Source: Prochlorococcus sp. HOT208_60m_813I02 (GTDB lineage: Bacteria > Cyanobacteriota > Cyanobacteriia > PCC-6307 > Cyanobiaceae). From it: a DNA stretch of 64,000 nt. Shown here piece by piece: positions 21,068-32,880 of the stretch. A program made the translations under genes and the position numbers. The stretch's first letter is position 1. Every line of letters starts with the position of its first letter. The notes under the pieces are model-generated. The model searched no databases and was not told the origin of the DNA. It worked only from the letters and a program-made list of their open reading frames with translations. The stretch lies in the NCBI GenBank assembly GCA_002025865.1, contig MWOR01000172.1, forward strand, positions 1 through 64,000. Direction: 5' to 3'.

Positions 21068-21515
21068 TATTTTTCTTATCTGGCGAATCGGGGGTTTGAT
21101 GAAATAACCGATTCAAAATTAATCTATCCATATTTAATGGGTCTGGGGCTAATTCATTAGCAATTTCTTTAAATTTTGATTCGATACTATTTGAAATTTT
21201 TGAATCAAAAATTCTTTCCATTAATGCTTCAATTGAATATAAATAAGCATTAACACTTTCTAGTTCATCTAGAGCTTCAGTAATTTCTGTATCAGAAATA
21301 TGTTTTTCTTTTGGACTGGTATCTTCATTTGATTGTCTTTCAGATAATTCTCTCTGCAACTCATCAGTAACCTTAGTACAAAGAGTTCTGAAAGATTGAA
21401 TAGATGCCCAATTCAATTCTTGTTGCTGCTTAAAAGTAGGAAATTCTCTAATTAGACGATCATGCTCTTTATAAAATCTCTGACAATCAGAGCATTGACA
21501 TGGTTCTTCAGTCAA
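21060..21515 (-). CDS. Conserved hypothetical protein with N-terminal CxCxxC
   Basis: MTEEPCQCSDCQRFYKEHDRLIREFP; 151 aa; 3' end overlaps glgP by 8 bp. Confidence 0.75.
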   Translation of the reverse strand: MTEEPCQCSDCQRFYKEHDRLIREFPTFKQQQELNWASIQSFRTLCTKVTDELQRELSERQSNEDTSPKEKHISDTEITEALDELESVNAYLYSIEALMERIFDSKISNSIESKFKEIANELAPDPLNMDRLILNRLFHQTPDSPDKKNIN

Positions 21516-21546
21516 AAGAAAAATTGATTCTTCCTATATCATCTCA

Positions 21547-21879
21547 CTATTTTGGCAAAATTGTAGGGCCATCCAATAATTCGTCATTTTCATCAAGTGA
21601 ATCCGGACTATCTGGCAAAGGTATCTCAATACTAGTAACCAAATTAATAACATCTCTTAGTCTCATGGAATCAGCAAACCATCCCATTGCTTGCTCAGCA
21701 TCTCCTCTTTTTTCTGCATCATTTGCTTGGTCTTCATGAGCTTCGGCCAAAAGAGCAAGCCAGCACAAGCATCTTGCTTGAACTATTGAAAGATCTAAAT
21801 CATTAGGTTGGGATTTAGAAATGCGTTCATGCTCTTGTTGAATTAAGAGCTTTAAACGCATATCATGCAACTTAGCCAT
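21547..21879 (-). CDS. Conserved hypothetical protein
   Basis: 110-aa ORF, same strand and 31 bp upstream of the CxCxxC gene. Confidence 0.7.
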   Translation of the reverse strand: MAKLHDMRLKLLIQQEHERISKSQPNDLDLSIVQARCLCWLALLAEAHEDQANDAEKRGDAEQAMGWFADSMRLRDVINLVTSIEIPLPDSPDSLDENDELLDGPTILPK

Positions 21880-21958
21880 AAAAGATTTACTACTAACTAT
21901 ACGCTAGCTAGAGAGTAGCAAGTTTGCACACATACTACATATAGTTTTTTATTTTTAC

Positions 21959-22031
<73 letters not shown>

Positions 22032-22069
22032 AATAGATGATTTTTGGAGTATTAAGCATTATGCTAAAT

Positions 22070-22446
22070 GAAAGCAGGAGAGGCAATCGCAAGAAAGTTT
22101 TATTTTGTTTCCAAAATAAAACTTTCTTGAGGAAAGTCCGGGCTCCCATATGGTCAGGCTTGCTGGGTAATTCCCAGTGCGGGCAACCGTGAGGATAGTG
22201 CCACAGAAACATACCGCCTAATACTTTATGTATGGCAAGGGTGCAAGGGTGCGGTAAGAGCGCACCAGCAACATTGAGAGGTGTTGGCTAGGTAAACCCC
22301 GGCTGGGAGCAAGGCTTAGTAGATTTATGACCACTACACAATCTACTTTTAAGAGCCGCTTGAGATTGTGAAGTAATTCCAATCCTAGATAGATGATTGC
22401 CCATCTTAATTAAGATGAACAGAACCCGGCTTATGACCTGCTTTCT
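22070..22446 (+). ncRNA. rnpB: RNase P RNA (bacterial class A)
   Basis: GAGGAAAGTCCGGGCTCC core, GCGGGCAACCGTGAGGATAGTGCCACAGAAACATACCGCC, GGTAAACCCC, and 3' AACAGAACCCGGCTTATG pairing back to the 5' end. Confidence 0.96.
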
Positions 22447-22470
22447 AATTGTTGTGATTTTTCAAATCTA

Positions 22471-23220
22471 ATGACAAATATAGTCAACGCTAAGAGAATT
22501 AATCAAATAACTACTTTTTTAAGATCTTTAAATATTAAATCAAAAAGATTTTCTGACATAATTACAACTCAGAATATTTCAATTATTCAAGAATTTAATC
22601 AAGCATTAATCCACTCTTCAGAGGACAACATATTTAATTATGAAAAACTAGAATTTTTTGGAGATGCAGTACTCAGATTAGCTGCTTCTAATTTTATTGA
22701 AAAAAAATATCCTCAAATGAGTGTAGGAGAAAGATCAGAGTTAAGAGCACAAATTGTAAGTGATGAATGGTTAACTAAATTAGGGGAAAAAATTGATATA
22801 GAGAAATTAATAATTAAAGGACCCAAAGCTCTAGGTGATGAAAATTCAAAAAATACTATTATTGGTGAAGCTACAGAAGCTTTAGTGGGGGCTGTTTACA
22901 AGTGCTTTAATTCCATTCAGGAAGTAAATCTTTGGTTAGATGATATTTGGGAGGAAGATTCAGAAATATTTTTAAAAGCTCCATATAAATTTAAATCTAA
23001 GACAGTGTTGCAAGAGTGGTGTCAAAGTAAAGGTTTTGGTTTGCCAATATATAAAATAATTGAAGTCTCAAAGAAAAATGGGGACCCCAAAAGATTTTCT
23101 TGCGATATATTTATCGAAGGATTAAAAGAATCATCTGCATTCGGCAAGTCCCATAAACAAGCAGAAACAAATGCAGCTAGAGTATTGATAGAAAAATTTA
23201 TAACTAGAGGTAAAATCTAA
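22471..23220 (+). CDS. rnc: Ribonuclease III
   Basis: NYEKLEFFGDAVLRLAAS signature, GEATEALVGAVY, C-terminal dsRBD. Confidence 0.95.
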   Translation: MTNIVNAKRINQITTFLRSLNIKSKRFSDIITTQNISIIQEFNQALIHSSEDNIFNYEKLEFFGDAVLRLAASNFIEKKYPQMSVGERSELRAQIVSDEWLTKLGEKIDIEKLIIKGPKALGDENSKNTIIGEATEALVGAVYKCFNSIQEVNLWLDDIWEEDSEIFLKAPYKFKSKTVLQEWCQSKGFGLPIYKIIEVSKKNGDPKRFSCDIFIEGLKESSAFGKSHKQAETNAARVLIEKFITRGKI

Positions 23221-23223
23221 TTT

Positions 23224-23409
23224 TTATACTATTTCTAAATTGGTTAGCTGAAAAGTTATGAGTTTATCCCAATTACCTCCTTCAAACAGAACAGCTGCCC
23301 TTTTTTTAGTCACTCTTTGTACAAACCCTTTATATCCTCTATAGATAGAATTGGTGTCTTTTACGACAACAAAAGATCCAGGGAGTATGGGTTTAGTAGA
23401 TAAATCCAT
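23224..23409 (-). CDS. ndhS: NAD(P)H dehydrogenase-like complex subunit S
   Basis: ILPGSFVVVKDTNSIYRGYKGFVQRVTKKRAAVLFEGGNWDKLITFQLTNLE matches the NdhS SH3-like fold consensus. Confidence 0.85.
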   Translation of the reverse strand: MDLSTKPILPGSFVVVKDTNSIYRGYKGFVQRVTKKRAAVLFEGGNWDKLITFQLTNLEIV

Positions 23410-23434
23410 AAAACACTCTTTCTAATACAATATT

Positions 23435-23974
23435 ATGATAAATAAAAATGAATGGTTGACTGTTGGATTAATAACATCATGTCATGGAATTAATGGACAG
23501 GTAAAGGTTAAATCTCTTAGTGATTTTGAAGAAAGATTTTTAAAACCAGGAATTAGATGGTTGCAAAAAGAAAATGAATCTCCTTCAAAAACAGAACTTA
23601 TATCTGGTTTCAAACAGCCTGGTAAAGAAATCTTCATAGTTAAGTTCCAAGGAATAAATACAAGAAATCATGCAGAACAATTAAAAAAATTTAAAATTCT
23701 TGTTAAAGCCGATACACTACCCAAATTAAAAAAGGAAGAATTCCACTTGTTAGAACTTGTTAATCTCGAGGTAAAGACTTTTGAAGATAATGAATTAAAA
23801 AAAATTGGGAAAGTTATCAATTTAGAAAATGAGAAAAATAATTTACTTGTTATTGAACTTTTTCAAAATCAAAAAAAAGTTCTCATACCATTTGTTAAAG
23901 AAATAGTCCCATTAATTGATATAAAAAATAAGTTTATAATCATCAATCCTCCAAATGGACTTTTAGAGCTATAA
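23435..23974 (+). CDS. rimM: 16S rRNA processing protein RimM
   Basis: [28 protein letters not shown] and C-terminal [31 protein letters not shown]. Confidence 0.95.
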   Translation: MINKNEWLTVGLITSCHGINGQVKVKSLSDFEERFLKPGIRWLQKENESPSKTELISGFKQPGKEIFIVKFQGINTRNHAEQLKKFKILVKADTLPKLKKEEFHLLELVNLEVKTFEDNELKKIGKVINLENEKNNLLVIELFQNQKKVLIPFVKEIVPLIDIKNKFIIINPPNGLLEL

Positions 23975-24004
23975 ATTTAAAAAATAAAATTTGTAAGAAA
24001 CTTA

Positions 24005-25900
24005 TTATTCAACAGTTACACTTTTAGCTAAATTTCTTGGTTGATCCACGTCAAGTCCTCTATGAGATGCAATATGGTAACTCAATAATTGTAAAGGCAG
24101 TATATTAATTAGAGGTGAAATCCATTCATTGGAGGAAGGGACTTTCATTAAATAATCAAAGATTTCAGTTCCGTTACATTCAGGAGCAATCCCAATCAAA
24201 TATGAATCTCTAGCTTTTGCTTCTTGAGCATTACTGATAACTTTATCAAAAACCTCACCAGGGGAGGCGATAGAAATTACAGGTACTTTTTTATCTAATA
24301 AAGCTATTGGACCGTGTTTCATTTCTCCAGCAGGATATCCAGCTGCATGTATATAACTAATTTCTTTAAGCTTTAACGCGCCTTCAAGGGCAATAGGATA
24401 ATTTATTCCTCTTCCTAAAAAAATAACATCTTTAATATTAAAAAAGTCATGTGCTAGCTTTTCTGAAGATTTATTATGTTGCTCTATGAGATCTTCCAGT
24501 AACGGCGGAAGATTTTTAAGTTCGTTTATTAATTTACCTATTTCTTCAGGACTTTGATTCCCTTTAATTTGAGCAAATTTTATGGCTAATCCATAAAAAG
24601 AAAGTAATTGAGCAAAAAAAGTTTTTGTTGCTGCAACTCCAACTTCTATTCCTGCACAGATGTCAATTATATTTGAGACCTGTCTTCCTATAGAACTTTC
24701 TTTTCTATTTGTTATTGCAATAAGATTGGGTTTAAATTTTTCATTTTCAATTAAAGAACGTCTTTTAATTTCCATATCGATAGCCGCAATTGTATCAGCA
24801 GTCTCTCCGGATTGAGTAACTCCAATAGTCAATGTATTTGGCAATAGTGGAGGTGGTGAGTATCGAAATTCGCTTGCAAAAAAGACATTTGTAGGGATAC
24901 CTGAAAATTGTTCTAATAAAAAGCTACCCACCATTGCAGCATGTTTACTTGTACCACAAGCAATAATTTCAATTCTTTCTATTGATTCAAAAAACTCAGT
25001 ATCAAATGGATAATTAATTTGATATTGACCATTATCTGAGTTCTTAATTAAATAATTTTCCAACCAGTTTTTTGCAGTCTGTGGCTGATCATATATCTCT
25101 TTCAACATGTAGTGTTTGAAATTCATCTTATCCATTATTTGCTCTGAGACTTTTAAAGAAACGGGATTTCTATATTGTCTCTCGTTGCTAGAGTCATATA
25201 TTTCGATTCCAAGCGGAGTCAACAAAGCTATTTCTTCATCCTCCATAGGCAAAATAATATTGGTAAAGTTTGCAATAGCTGGAGTATCACTAGCACAAAT
25301 AAATTCTCCTTCACCCAAACCAATAATCAAGGGCGCTTGTCTTCTTGCAACTACCAAAGAAGTTGGCGCACCAGACCATAAAACTGCTAAAGCATAAGAT
25401 CCTTCTAAATCAGATAATACATTCCTTACAGCTACTAATAATGTTGACCCATTATTCTCAAGATTAAGTTTACTTAAAGTACTTAACTCTCTTTGAATTA
25501 GATGGGGAATTACCTCGGTATCTGTATCAGAATTAAAAATGATACCCTCTTCCTCTAATTTATTTTTTAAATCTTGGAAATTTTCAATTATGCCATTTTG
25601 AACAACTGCTATATTTCCTGAACTATCTGTATGGGGATGTGCATTTTTAACCTCAGGTTTTCCATGAGTTGCCCATCTGGTATGTCCTATACCCACAGTT
25701 CCGGGAATATTATGATCATTAAGATTACTTATTAAATTCTTTAGTTTTCCTTTTGCTTTTTTACAAGAAATACAATTATTTTCGGAATTTATTATTGCAA
25801 TACCTGCGGAATCATAACCTCTATATTCAAGTTTTTCTAAACCATTAATTAATAATGGTAAAGCTTTTTTATATCCAGTTACAGCAACTATTCCGCACAT
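24005..25900 (-). CDS. glmS: Glutamine-fructose-6-phosphate aminotransferase
   Basis: N-terminal MCGIVAVTGY, LEYRGYDSAGIA, two SIS domains, C-terminal PRNLAKSVTVE. Confidence 0.98.
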   Translation of the reverse strand: MCGIVAVTGYKKALPLLINGLEKLEYRGYDSAGIAIINSENNCISCKKAKGKLKNLISNLNDHNIPGTVGIGHTRWATHGKPEVKNAHPHTDSSGNIAVVQNGIIENFQDLKNKLEEEGIIFNSDTDTEVIPHLIQRELSTLSKLNLENNGSTLLVAVRNVLSDLEGSYALAVLWSGAPTSLVVARRQAPLIIGLGEGEFICASDTPAIANFTNIILPMEDEEIALLTPLGIEIYDSSNERQYRNPVSLKVSEQIMDKMNFKHYMLKEIYDQPQTAKNWLENYLIKNSDNGQYQINYPFDTEFFESIERIEIIACGTSKHAAMVGSFLLEQFSGIPTNVFFASEFRYSPPPLLPNTLTIGVTQSGETADTIAAIDMEIKRRSLIENEKFKPNLIAITNRKESSIGRQVSNIIDICAGIEVGVAATKTFFAQLLSFYGLAIKFAQIKGNQSPEEIGKLINELKNLPPLLEDLIEQHNKSSEKLAHDFFNIKDVIFLGRGINYPIALEGALKLKEISYIHAAGYPAGEMKHGPIALLDKKVPVISIASPGEVFDKVISNAQEAKARDSYLIGIAPECNGTEIFDYLMKVPSSNEWISPLINILPLQLLSYHIASHRGLDVDQPRNLAKSVTVE

Positions 25901-25980
25901 ACGAATTTTTTTTTCAATTATATTGAAATAAAACGCGTATTAACTAAAACATGGACTCTCTTAAAACTGCACTATAAAAA

Positions 25981-26268
<288 letters not shown>

Positions 26269-26359
26269 TTACAAAGAAATTAAAAAAATTAAGATATGCT
26301 TCACTCTTGTTAACTCTAGGGCATAAAATCATATAGATAATTAGTAATTTTCATAAACT

Positions 26360-26599
26360 ATGTCACAAGAAATCCTCGAAAAAGTGTGTTCTATTGTTTC
26401 AGAACAATTAAGCGTTGAAGCAGGAGAAGTCAAATCAGATTCAAACTTCCAAAATGATTTAGGTGCTGATTCTCTAGATACTGTTGAATTAGTAATGGCT
26501 CTTGAAGAAGCATTTGATATTGAAATTCCTGATGAAGCAGCTGAAGGAATAGCAACTGTTGGCGATGCAGTAAAATTCATCGAAGAAAAAAAAGGTTAG
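26360..26599 (+). CDS. acpP: Acyl carrier protein
   Basis: [27 protein letters not shown]. Confidence 0.98.
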   Translation: MSQEILEKVCSIVSEQLSVEAGEVKSDSNFQNDLGADSLDTVELVMALEEAFDIEIPDEAAEGIATVGDAVKFIEEKKG

Positions 26600-26605
26600 T
26601 ATAGG

Positions 26606-27850
26606 ATGCCAAATTTCCATCGAGTAGTTATTACTGGTATCGGAGCAGTAACTCCAATTGGTAATAACATTGATGAATATTTAGTCGGTCTTCAAACAGG
26701 TACTAATGGGGTTTCAGGTATTACTCTCTTTGATCCTGAACAACATCCCTGCAAATTTGCTGCAGAAGTAAAAAATCTTAAATCTGAAAATTTTATTGAA
26801 GCTAAAGAATCCAAAAGATGGGATCGTTTTTCCCAGTTTGGAGTTATTGCTGCAAAGCAAGCCTTTAATGATTCTGGACTTGAAATTACTGAAGCTAATG
26901 CATCAAGAATTGGGGTGATTATTGGTTCTGGTGTTGGAGGCTTACTAACTATGGAAAGTCAAGCTCAAATATTGAGTCATAAAGGGCCTAAAAGAGTAAG
27001 TCCATTTACAGTCCCTATGATGATTCCAAACATGGCCACTGGTTTGGCTGCAATCGCTTTGGGTGCAAAAGGACCAAGTTCCTCTGTTTCCACCGCTTGC
27101 GCTGCCGGTTCAAATGCAATTGGTGATTCTTTTAGATTACTCCAGCTTGGGAAAGCAGATGCAATGATCTGTGGGGGAGCAGAAGCAAGTATTACGCCTC
27201 TCGGAGTAGCTGGTTTTGCCAGTGCCAAAGCTCTTTCTTCCAGAAATGAAAGCCCTCAAACTGCTAGCAGACCTTTTGATGCAGAAAGAGATGGATTCGT
27301 TATTGGAGAGGGATCTGGAATTCTCGTTTTAGAAACTTTAGAAAATGCACAAAAAAGGAATGCGAGAATTTATGCAGAAATAATTGGTTATGGAACAACA
27401 TGTGATGCTCATCATATAACTGCTCCATCTCCAGGCGGGATTGGAGGCGCCGAAGCTATCAAATTAGCAATTGAAGATGCTTGTCTTAACCTTGAAAAAG
27501 TTGATTACATAAATGCTCATGGAACAAGTACATCAGCTAATGATAAAAATGAAACTTCTGCAATAAAATCTATTTTTAGAGACAGATCTTACCTCATTCC
27601 TGTAAGCTCTACTAAGTCGATGACAGGTCATCTCCTAGGAGGCTCAGGAGGTATAGAAGCTGTAGCTTGTATACTTTCTTTGACACATAATTTTATCCCT
27701 CCTACAATTAACTACGTCAATCGAGATCCTGAATGTGATCTTGATTATGTACCAAATAATGCAAGAGAAGCTCAAGTAAGAGTTGCTCTTTCTAATTCTT
27801 TCGGCTTTGGTGGTCACAATGTTTGCCTTGCTTTCAGCAAAATGAATTGA
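26606..27850 (+). CDS. fabF: 3-oxoacyl-[acyl-carrier-protein] synthase II
   Basis: [43 protein letters not shown]. Confidence 0.98.
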   Translation: MPNFHRVVITGIGAVTPIGNNIDEYLVGLQTGTNGVSGITLFDPEQHPCKFAAEVKNLKSENFIEAKESKRWDRFSQFGVIAAKQAFNDSGLEITEANASRIGVIIGSGVGGLLTMESQAQILSHKGPKRVSPFTVPMMIPNMATGLAAIALGAKGPSSSVSTACAAGSNAIGDSFRLLQLGKADAMICGGAEASITPLGVAGFASAKALSSRNESPQTASRPFDAERDGFVIGEGSGILVLETLENAQKRNARIYAEIIGYGTTCDAHHITAPSPGGIGGAEAIKLAIEDACLNLEKVDYINAHGTSTSANDKNETSAIKSIFRDRSYLIPVSSTKSMTGHLLGGSGGIEAVACILSLTHNFIPPTINYVNRDPECDLDYVPNNAREAQVRVALSNSFGFGGHNVCLAFSKMN

Positions 27851-27893
27851 AGACAACCAATTCTGTATTTCCAACTTAACTTATTTTAAAACA

Positions 27894-29900
27894 ATGGTCG
27901 CTGCATCTGTTTCATTAGAATCACTTTGTGTAAATAGTATAAGAATGCTTGCTGTAGATGCAGTAAATAAATCTAATAGTGGTCATCCTGGATTGCCAAT
28001 GGGATGTGCACCTATGGGTTATGCATTATGGCAAAACATACTTAATCACAACCCTAACAACCCAAAATGGTTCAATAGAGACCGTTTTGTATTATCAGCT
28101 GGTCATGGCTGTATGCTGTTGTATTCCTTGCTTCATTTGACAGGATATAAATCAGTTTCCATAGAAGATATTAAAGAATTCAGGCAATGGGGATCAAAAA
28201 CTCCGGGACATCCAGAAACATTCGAAACTGAAGGTGTTGAAGTTACAGCTGGGCCTCTTGGAGCAGGAATTTCAAATGCAGTTGGTTTAGCAATAGCGGA
28301 AACACACTTAGCAGCTAAATTTAATAAGCCTGATTGCGATATCGTTGATCACTATACTTACGTAATAATGGGTGATGGCTGTAATCAAGAAGGTATTGCA
28401 TCAGAGTCCTGCTCATTAGCTGGTCATCTTAAGCTTGGAAAATTAATTGCACTTTACGACGATAATCAAATTACAATTGATGGGCGAACCGACGTTTCTT
28501 TTACCGAAGATGTCCTAAAAAGATACGAAGCTTATGGATGGCATGTACAACATGTTGAAGATGGGAATCATGATGTTAAAGGAATCACAGAAGCTATTGA
28601 AAAAGCAAAATTAATTACAGACAAGCCTTCAATTATAAAAATTTCTACAACCATAGGTTATGGTTCTCCCAATAAATCCGATACTGCTGGAATTCATGGA
28701 GCAGCTGTTGGAGAAGAAGAAGCTGCATTAACTCGAGAATTTCTAAATTGGGAATATCCTCCATTTGAAATACCCAATGAAGTATATGAGCATTTTAGAA
28801 AATCGTTAAACAAAGGTGAAAGTTTAGAGAAAGAATGGGATTCAAAATTTGAACAATATCAAAAAAAATATCCCTCTGAAGGAGCCGAGTTAAAAAGAAT
28901 GCTAGAGGGTCAATTACCTGAGAATTGGGACTCAGATCTCCCCTCTTATTCGCCTGATGATAAAGGGTTAGCCACAAGAAAGCATTCACAAATATGTTTG
29001 GGTGCTCTAGGTCCTAACCTACCTGAATTAATTGGCGGATCTGCAGATTTAACTCACTCTAATTACACAGATATAAAAGGAGAAAGTGGATCATTCCAGC
29101 CACATAGCCCTGAAAAAAGATATTTACATTTTGGCGTAAGAGAGCATGCAATGGCAGCTGTACTTAATGGTATTGCTTATCACAATAGTGGTCTTATCCC
29201 TTATGGTGGAACCTTCCTTGTTTTCGCCGATTATATGAGGGGCTCAATGAGGCTTTCAGCACTTAGCGAATTAGGAGTAATCTATGTCTTAACTCACGAT
29301 TCAATTGGTGTAGGAGAAGATGGTCCAACACATCAACCCATTGAAACTATCCCTTCTCTACGGGCCATGCCTAACATGCTAGTTTTCAGACCTGGAGATG
29401 GCAACGAGACGAGCGGAGCTTATAAGCTTGCTATTCAAAATCGAAAAAGACCTTCTGCCCTTTGTTTAAGTAGACAAGGTATGCCAAATCAAGAAAATAC
29501 TTCGATCGACAAAGTTGCTCTAGGGGGATATATAGTTTCCGATTGTGAGGGAACACCAGATCTAATATTTATTGGTACTGGAAGCGAACTGAATCTTTGT
29601 ATTGAAGCAAGTAAGGAAATTTCAAGCTTAGGTAAAAAAATTAGAGTTGTTTCTATGCCTTGTGTAGAACTTTTTGAAGAGCAAGAAGAATCTTATAAAG
29701 AAAGTGTTTTACCTAGTAGTGTGAAAAAAAGAGTTGTAGTAGAAGCTGCTCATTCATTTGGTTGGCATAAATATACAGGTTTTGATGGAATTTGTATTAC
29801 CATGGATAGATTTGGTGCATCAGCACCAGGTGGAGAATGTATGAAAAATTTTGGATTTACAGTCGAAAACGTAGTTAATAAGACGAAAGAAATTCTATAA
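27894..29900 (+). CDS. tktA: Transketolase
   Basis: [48 protein letters not shown]. Confidence 0.98.
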   Translation: MVAASVSLESLCVNSIRMLAVDAVNKSNSGHPGLPMGCAPMGYALWQNILNHNPNNPKWFNRDRFVLSAGHGCMLLYSLLHLTGYKSVSIEDIKEFRQWGSKTPGHPETFETEGVEVTAGPLGAGISNAVGLAIAETHLAAKFNKPDCDIVDHYTYVIMGDGCNQEGIASESCSLAGHLKLGKLIALYDDNQITIDGRTDVSFTEDVLKRYEAYGWHVQHVEDGNHDVKGITEAIEKAKLITDKPSIIKISTTIGYGSPNKSDTAGIHGAAVGEEEAALTREFLNWEYPPFEIPNEVYEHFRKSLNKGESLEKEWDSKFEQYQKKYPSEGAELKRMLEGQLPENWDSDLPSYSPDDKGLATRKHSQICLGALGPNLPELIGGSADLTHSNYTDIKGESGSFQPHSPEKRYLHFGVREHAMAAVLNGIAYHNSGLIPYGGTFLVFADYMRGSMRLSALSELGVIYVLTHDSIGVGEDGPTHQPIETIPSLRAMPNMLVFRPGDGNETSGAYKLAIQNRKRPSALCLSRQGMPNQENTSIDKVALGGYIVSDCEGTPDLIFIGTGSELNLCIEASKEISSLGKKIRVVSMPCVELFEEQEESYKESVLPSSVKKRVVVEAAHSFGWHKYTGFDGICITMDRFGASAPGGECMKNFGFTVENVVNKTKEIL

Positions 29901-29914
29901 CTACTAATTGATAA

Positions 29915-31285
29915 CTACACTGAAGTATTGCATTCTTCAAGCTTATCTTTTAACTGATCAAGAGATTCATCAGAAATCTTTGAATTCATTGGACAATGTT
30001 TAGGGCCACACATTGAACAAAACTCTGCCTTCTTAAAGATTTCTTCAGGCAGTGTTTCATCATGGTACTGCTTTGCCCTTTCCGGATCTAATGAAAGTTC
30101 GAATTGTTTATTCCAATCAAAGTTATACCTTGCATGACTAAGTTCATCATCTCGATCACGAGCTCCAGCTCTATGTCTTGCTATATCAGCAGCATGAGCA
30201 GCTATTTTATAAGCAATTAAGCCTTCTCTCACATCTTCTGCATTTGGTAGACCTAGATGTTCTTTTGGCGTTACATAACATAACATAGAAGTCCCATACC
30301 ATCCTGCCATCGCTGCCCCAATAGCACTTGATATATGGTCATAACCAGGGGATATATCTGTCACTAATGGACCAAGCACATAAAATGGGGCTTCTGAACA
30401 TTCTTCCATTTGCTTTCTTACATTAAACTCAATTTGATCCATAGGTACATGACCAGGACCTTCAACCATTACTTGAACATTATGTTCCCATGCTCTTCTA
30501 GTAAGCTCGCCTAAGGTCTTCAATTCAGCTAGCTGAGCATCATCAGAAGCATCATGCAAACATCCAGGCCTTAGTGAGTCTCCTAGAGAAAAAGTACAAT
30601 CATATTTCTTGAAAATCTCACAGATATCATCAAACCTTGTATAGAGAGGATTTTGTTTAAAATGATGTAACATCCATTGTGCTAAAATACCTCCCCCTCT
30701 ACTAACAATTCCAGTAATTCTTCCTTTAACTTTTGGCAAATGCTCTATTAATAGACCAGCATGAATAGTTTGATAATCTACGCCCTGCTGACAATGCTTT
30801 TCAATAATATGAAGAAAATCGTCTTCTGTTAATCTATCTATTGAACCATGAACACTTTCTAAAGCTTGATAAACAGGAACAGTTCCTATGGGAACAGGAG
30901 ATTCTTGAATAATTGCTTGTCGGACTTCATCTAAATTTACTCCTCCCGTAGAAAGATCCATAACCGTATCAGCACCATATTTAACAGCAAGTTTGAGCTT
31001 TTCTACTTCTTCATTGATATCACTTGCATTAGGGGAAGCACCAATATTGGCATTAACTTTGCATCTAGAAGCAATACCTATAGACATTGGCTCAAGATTC
31101 AAATGATTAATATTAGCTGGGATAATTAATCTTCCTCTTGCCACTTCTTCCATTATTAAAGAAGAAGGAAGATTCTCTTTTTTAGCGACAAAATCCATTT
31201 CTTCAGTGATATATCCATTTCTCGCAAAGTTCATCTGAGTTACATTGTCTTTCCCAAGGCGAGGCTTAATCCAAGAACTTCTCAT
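29915..31285 (-). CDS. thiC: Phosphomethylpyrimidine synthase
   Basis: [20 protein letters not shown]-terminal radical-SAM [11 protein letters not shown]. Confidence 0.98.
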   Translation of the reverse strand: MRSSWIKPRLGKDNVTQMNFARNGYITEEMDFVAKKENLPSSLIMEEVARGRLIIPANINHLNLEPMSIGIASRCKVNANIGASPNASDINEEVEKLKLAVKYGADTVMDLSTGGVNLDEVRQAIIQESPVPIGTVPVYQALESVHGSIDRLTEDDFLHIIEKHCQQGVDYQTIHAGLLIEHLPKVKGRITGIVSRGGGILAQWMLHHFKQNPLYTRFDDICEIFKKYDCTFSLGDSLRPGCLHDASDDAQLAELKTLGELTRRAWEHNVQVMVEGPGHVPMDQIEFNVRKQMEECSEAPFYVLGPLVTDISPGYDHISSAIGAAMAGWYGTSMLCYVTPKEHLGLPNAEDVREGLIAYKIAAHAADIARHRAGARDRDDELSHARYNFDWNKQFELSLDPERAKQYHDETLPEEIFKKAEFCSMCGPKHCPMNSKISDESLDQLKDKLEECNTSV

Positions 31286-31331
31286 AATTTCTTAATTTTT
31301 AAAAGTGTTATTACTAAAGTTTGATCAAATC

Positions 31332-31412
31332 TCAACTTCCCTGCATCGAAATTAATGATTCAGGTTCAAAGGGTATGATCTCAGCTAAGTTAAATTTCTT
31401 AGCACCCCTAGT
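31332..31412 (-). promoter_or_regulatory. TPP riboswitch (THI element) in thiC 5' leader
   Basis: Reverse strand: ACTAGGGGTGCTAAG...CTTAGCTGAGATCATACCCTTTGAACCTGAATCATTAATTTCGATGCAGGGAAGTTGA, carrying the GGGGTGCT/CTGAGA/ACCC-TTGAACCTGA/GCAGGGAA consensus blocks, just upstream of thiC. Confidence 0.92.
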
Positions 31413-31480
31413 ATTTATCTTATTAATAGCTCTTTTCTAAAAATAAGTCATCTCATATTGCGTGAATAAATAAAATTGTT

Positions 31481-31696
31481 TTATTTATTTTTTTGATAAG
31501 ACTTTATCTTTTTTAAAATATTTTTTCTATCTAATTGTCTGCTCATACCCCTCTCCAAAATAATTACAATCCCCATTAAGCCAATAGGTAAATAAAAAAT
31601 CTTCTTGGAATTATCCCTAAATACTAATCCGATGGCAGATATAAAAATCATGAAAGGAGCTACAAAAGATAAAATAAATCTTTCATTAATTTTCAT
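31481..31696 (-). CDS. Small membrane protein, conserved hypothetical
   Basis: Two predicted TM segments; 4-bp overlap with the upstream M20 amidohydrolase. Confidence 0.65.
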   Translation of the reverse strand: MKINERFILSFVAPFMIFISAIGLVFRDNSKKIFYLPIGLMGIVIILERGMSRQLDRKNILKKIKSYQKNK

Positions 31697-32877
31697 TTGC
31701 CAATAGTATTAATTTTTTCATTGTTTAATTTTACTATGGATTCTGTTATCACTTTAATTCCAACAGCAATAGCTCTTTCATCCGGATCAAATTTAGAACT
31801 ATGAAGAGGAGCACATCCATTGGAACTAGCAACCCCAAGCCTAAACATAGCTCCAGGAATTTCATTTAAGAATTCAGCGAAATCCTCAGCTCCTAATGAT
31901 GGTTTTTGTAATTCGATTACATTTTTTTGACCCAAAATCTTAATTCCCGAATCTCTGAGGACTCTATTAATTTCAGGATTATTATTAACTGCCGGAGTGA
32001 TTTCTCTAAATATCACTTTTGCTTCAGCTCCGCAACTATTAGCTAAAGAAGTGATATTTTCATTGAGCCAATTACCAATATTCGTAAATACTTTACGATT
32101 AGTGCATCTAACAGTACCAATTAAATTAACCTTTTCTGCGAGAACATTGAATGCATTGCCACCATTTATTTTCCCAAAAGTTATTACTACTGGATCTAAA
32201 GGGTCTAACTTCTGTGTTATTGATTCTTGAATTCCCGAGATAACTTTTGAGGCCACCCAAATAGCATCAACTCCTTCATGAGGCCGAGCACCATGGCCTG
32301 ATTTTCCTTTAATCTCAACATTAAGTTCTCCAGCAGCTGCAGTTAAACTTCCCTCTTTAATGCCAATAGTCCCTACGGATAAATCGGGGTAGACATGAAC
32401 TCCCAAAATATGGGTTAAACCATTAGTTGCACCATCCTTAATCATCCATCTAGCTCCACTCGCAATTTCTTCAGCAGGCTGAAAAATTATCCTAGTCCCA
32501 AAATTTAGTTTTAAATCCTTAATAATTTTTGCGACACCCAATCCAATCGAGATATGCAAATCGTGACCACAGGCATGCATAACACCATCTACTTTTGAAG
32601 AAAAACTTAATTTAGTTTCCTCAAATATTGGCAAAGCATCCATGTCCACTCTTAAACCTATAATACCTTTATCTAGGGGGCCAAAATCAGCTATAACTCC
32701 AGTCCTACCTATAGATTCTCTAACATTCCAACCAATATCTTTTAAAAAACCACTGATCAAGATCGCTGTTTGATTTTCAAGTCCACTTAATTCCGGATGT
32801 TCATGGATATGTCTTCTTAAGTTAATTAGTTCATCATTAAACGAATCAATTTTTTTATGTAACTGATCTCTATTCAT
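31693..32877 (-). CDS. M20-family N-acyl amino acid amidohydrolase / peptidase
   Basis: HACGHDLHISIGLGVAK, GHGARPHEGVDAIWVAS, LGAEDFAEF. Confidence 0.92.
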   Translation of the reverse strand: MNRDQLHKKIDSFNDELINLRRHIHEHPELSGLENQTAILISGFLKDIGWNVRESIGRTGVIADFGPLDKGIIGLRVDMDALPIFEETKLSFSSKVDGVMHACGHDLHISIGLGVAKIIKDLKLNFGTRIIFQPAEEIASGARWMIKDGATNGLTHILGVHVYPDLSVGTIGIKEGSLTAAAGELNVEIKGKSGHGARPHEGVDAIWVASKVISGIQESITQKLDPLDPVVITFGKINGGNAFNVLAEKVNLIGTVRCTNRKVFTNIGNWLNENITSLANSCGAEAKVIFREITPAVNNNPEINRVLRDSGIKILGQKNVIELQKPSLGAEDFAEFLNEIPGAMFRLGVASSNGCAPLHSSKFDPDERAIAVGIKVITESIVKLNNEKINTIGK

Positions 32878-32880
32878 TAC

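Noticed and set aside
26341-27228. ORFs 26341..26580 and 26977..27228 (minus)
   Set aside because: Antisense to acpP and fabF respectively.
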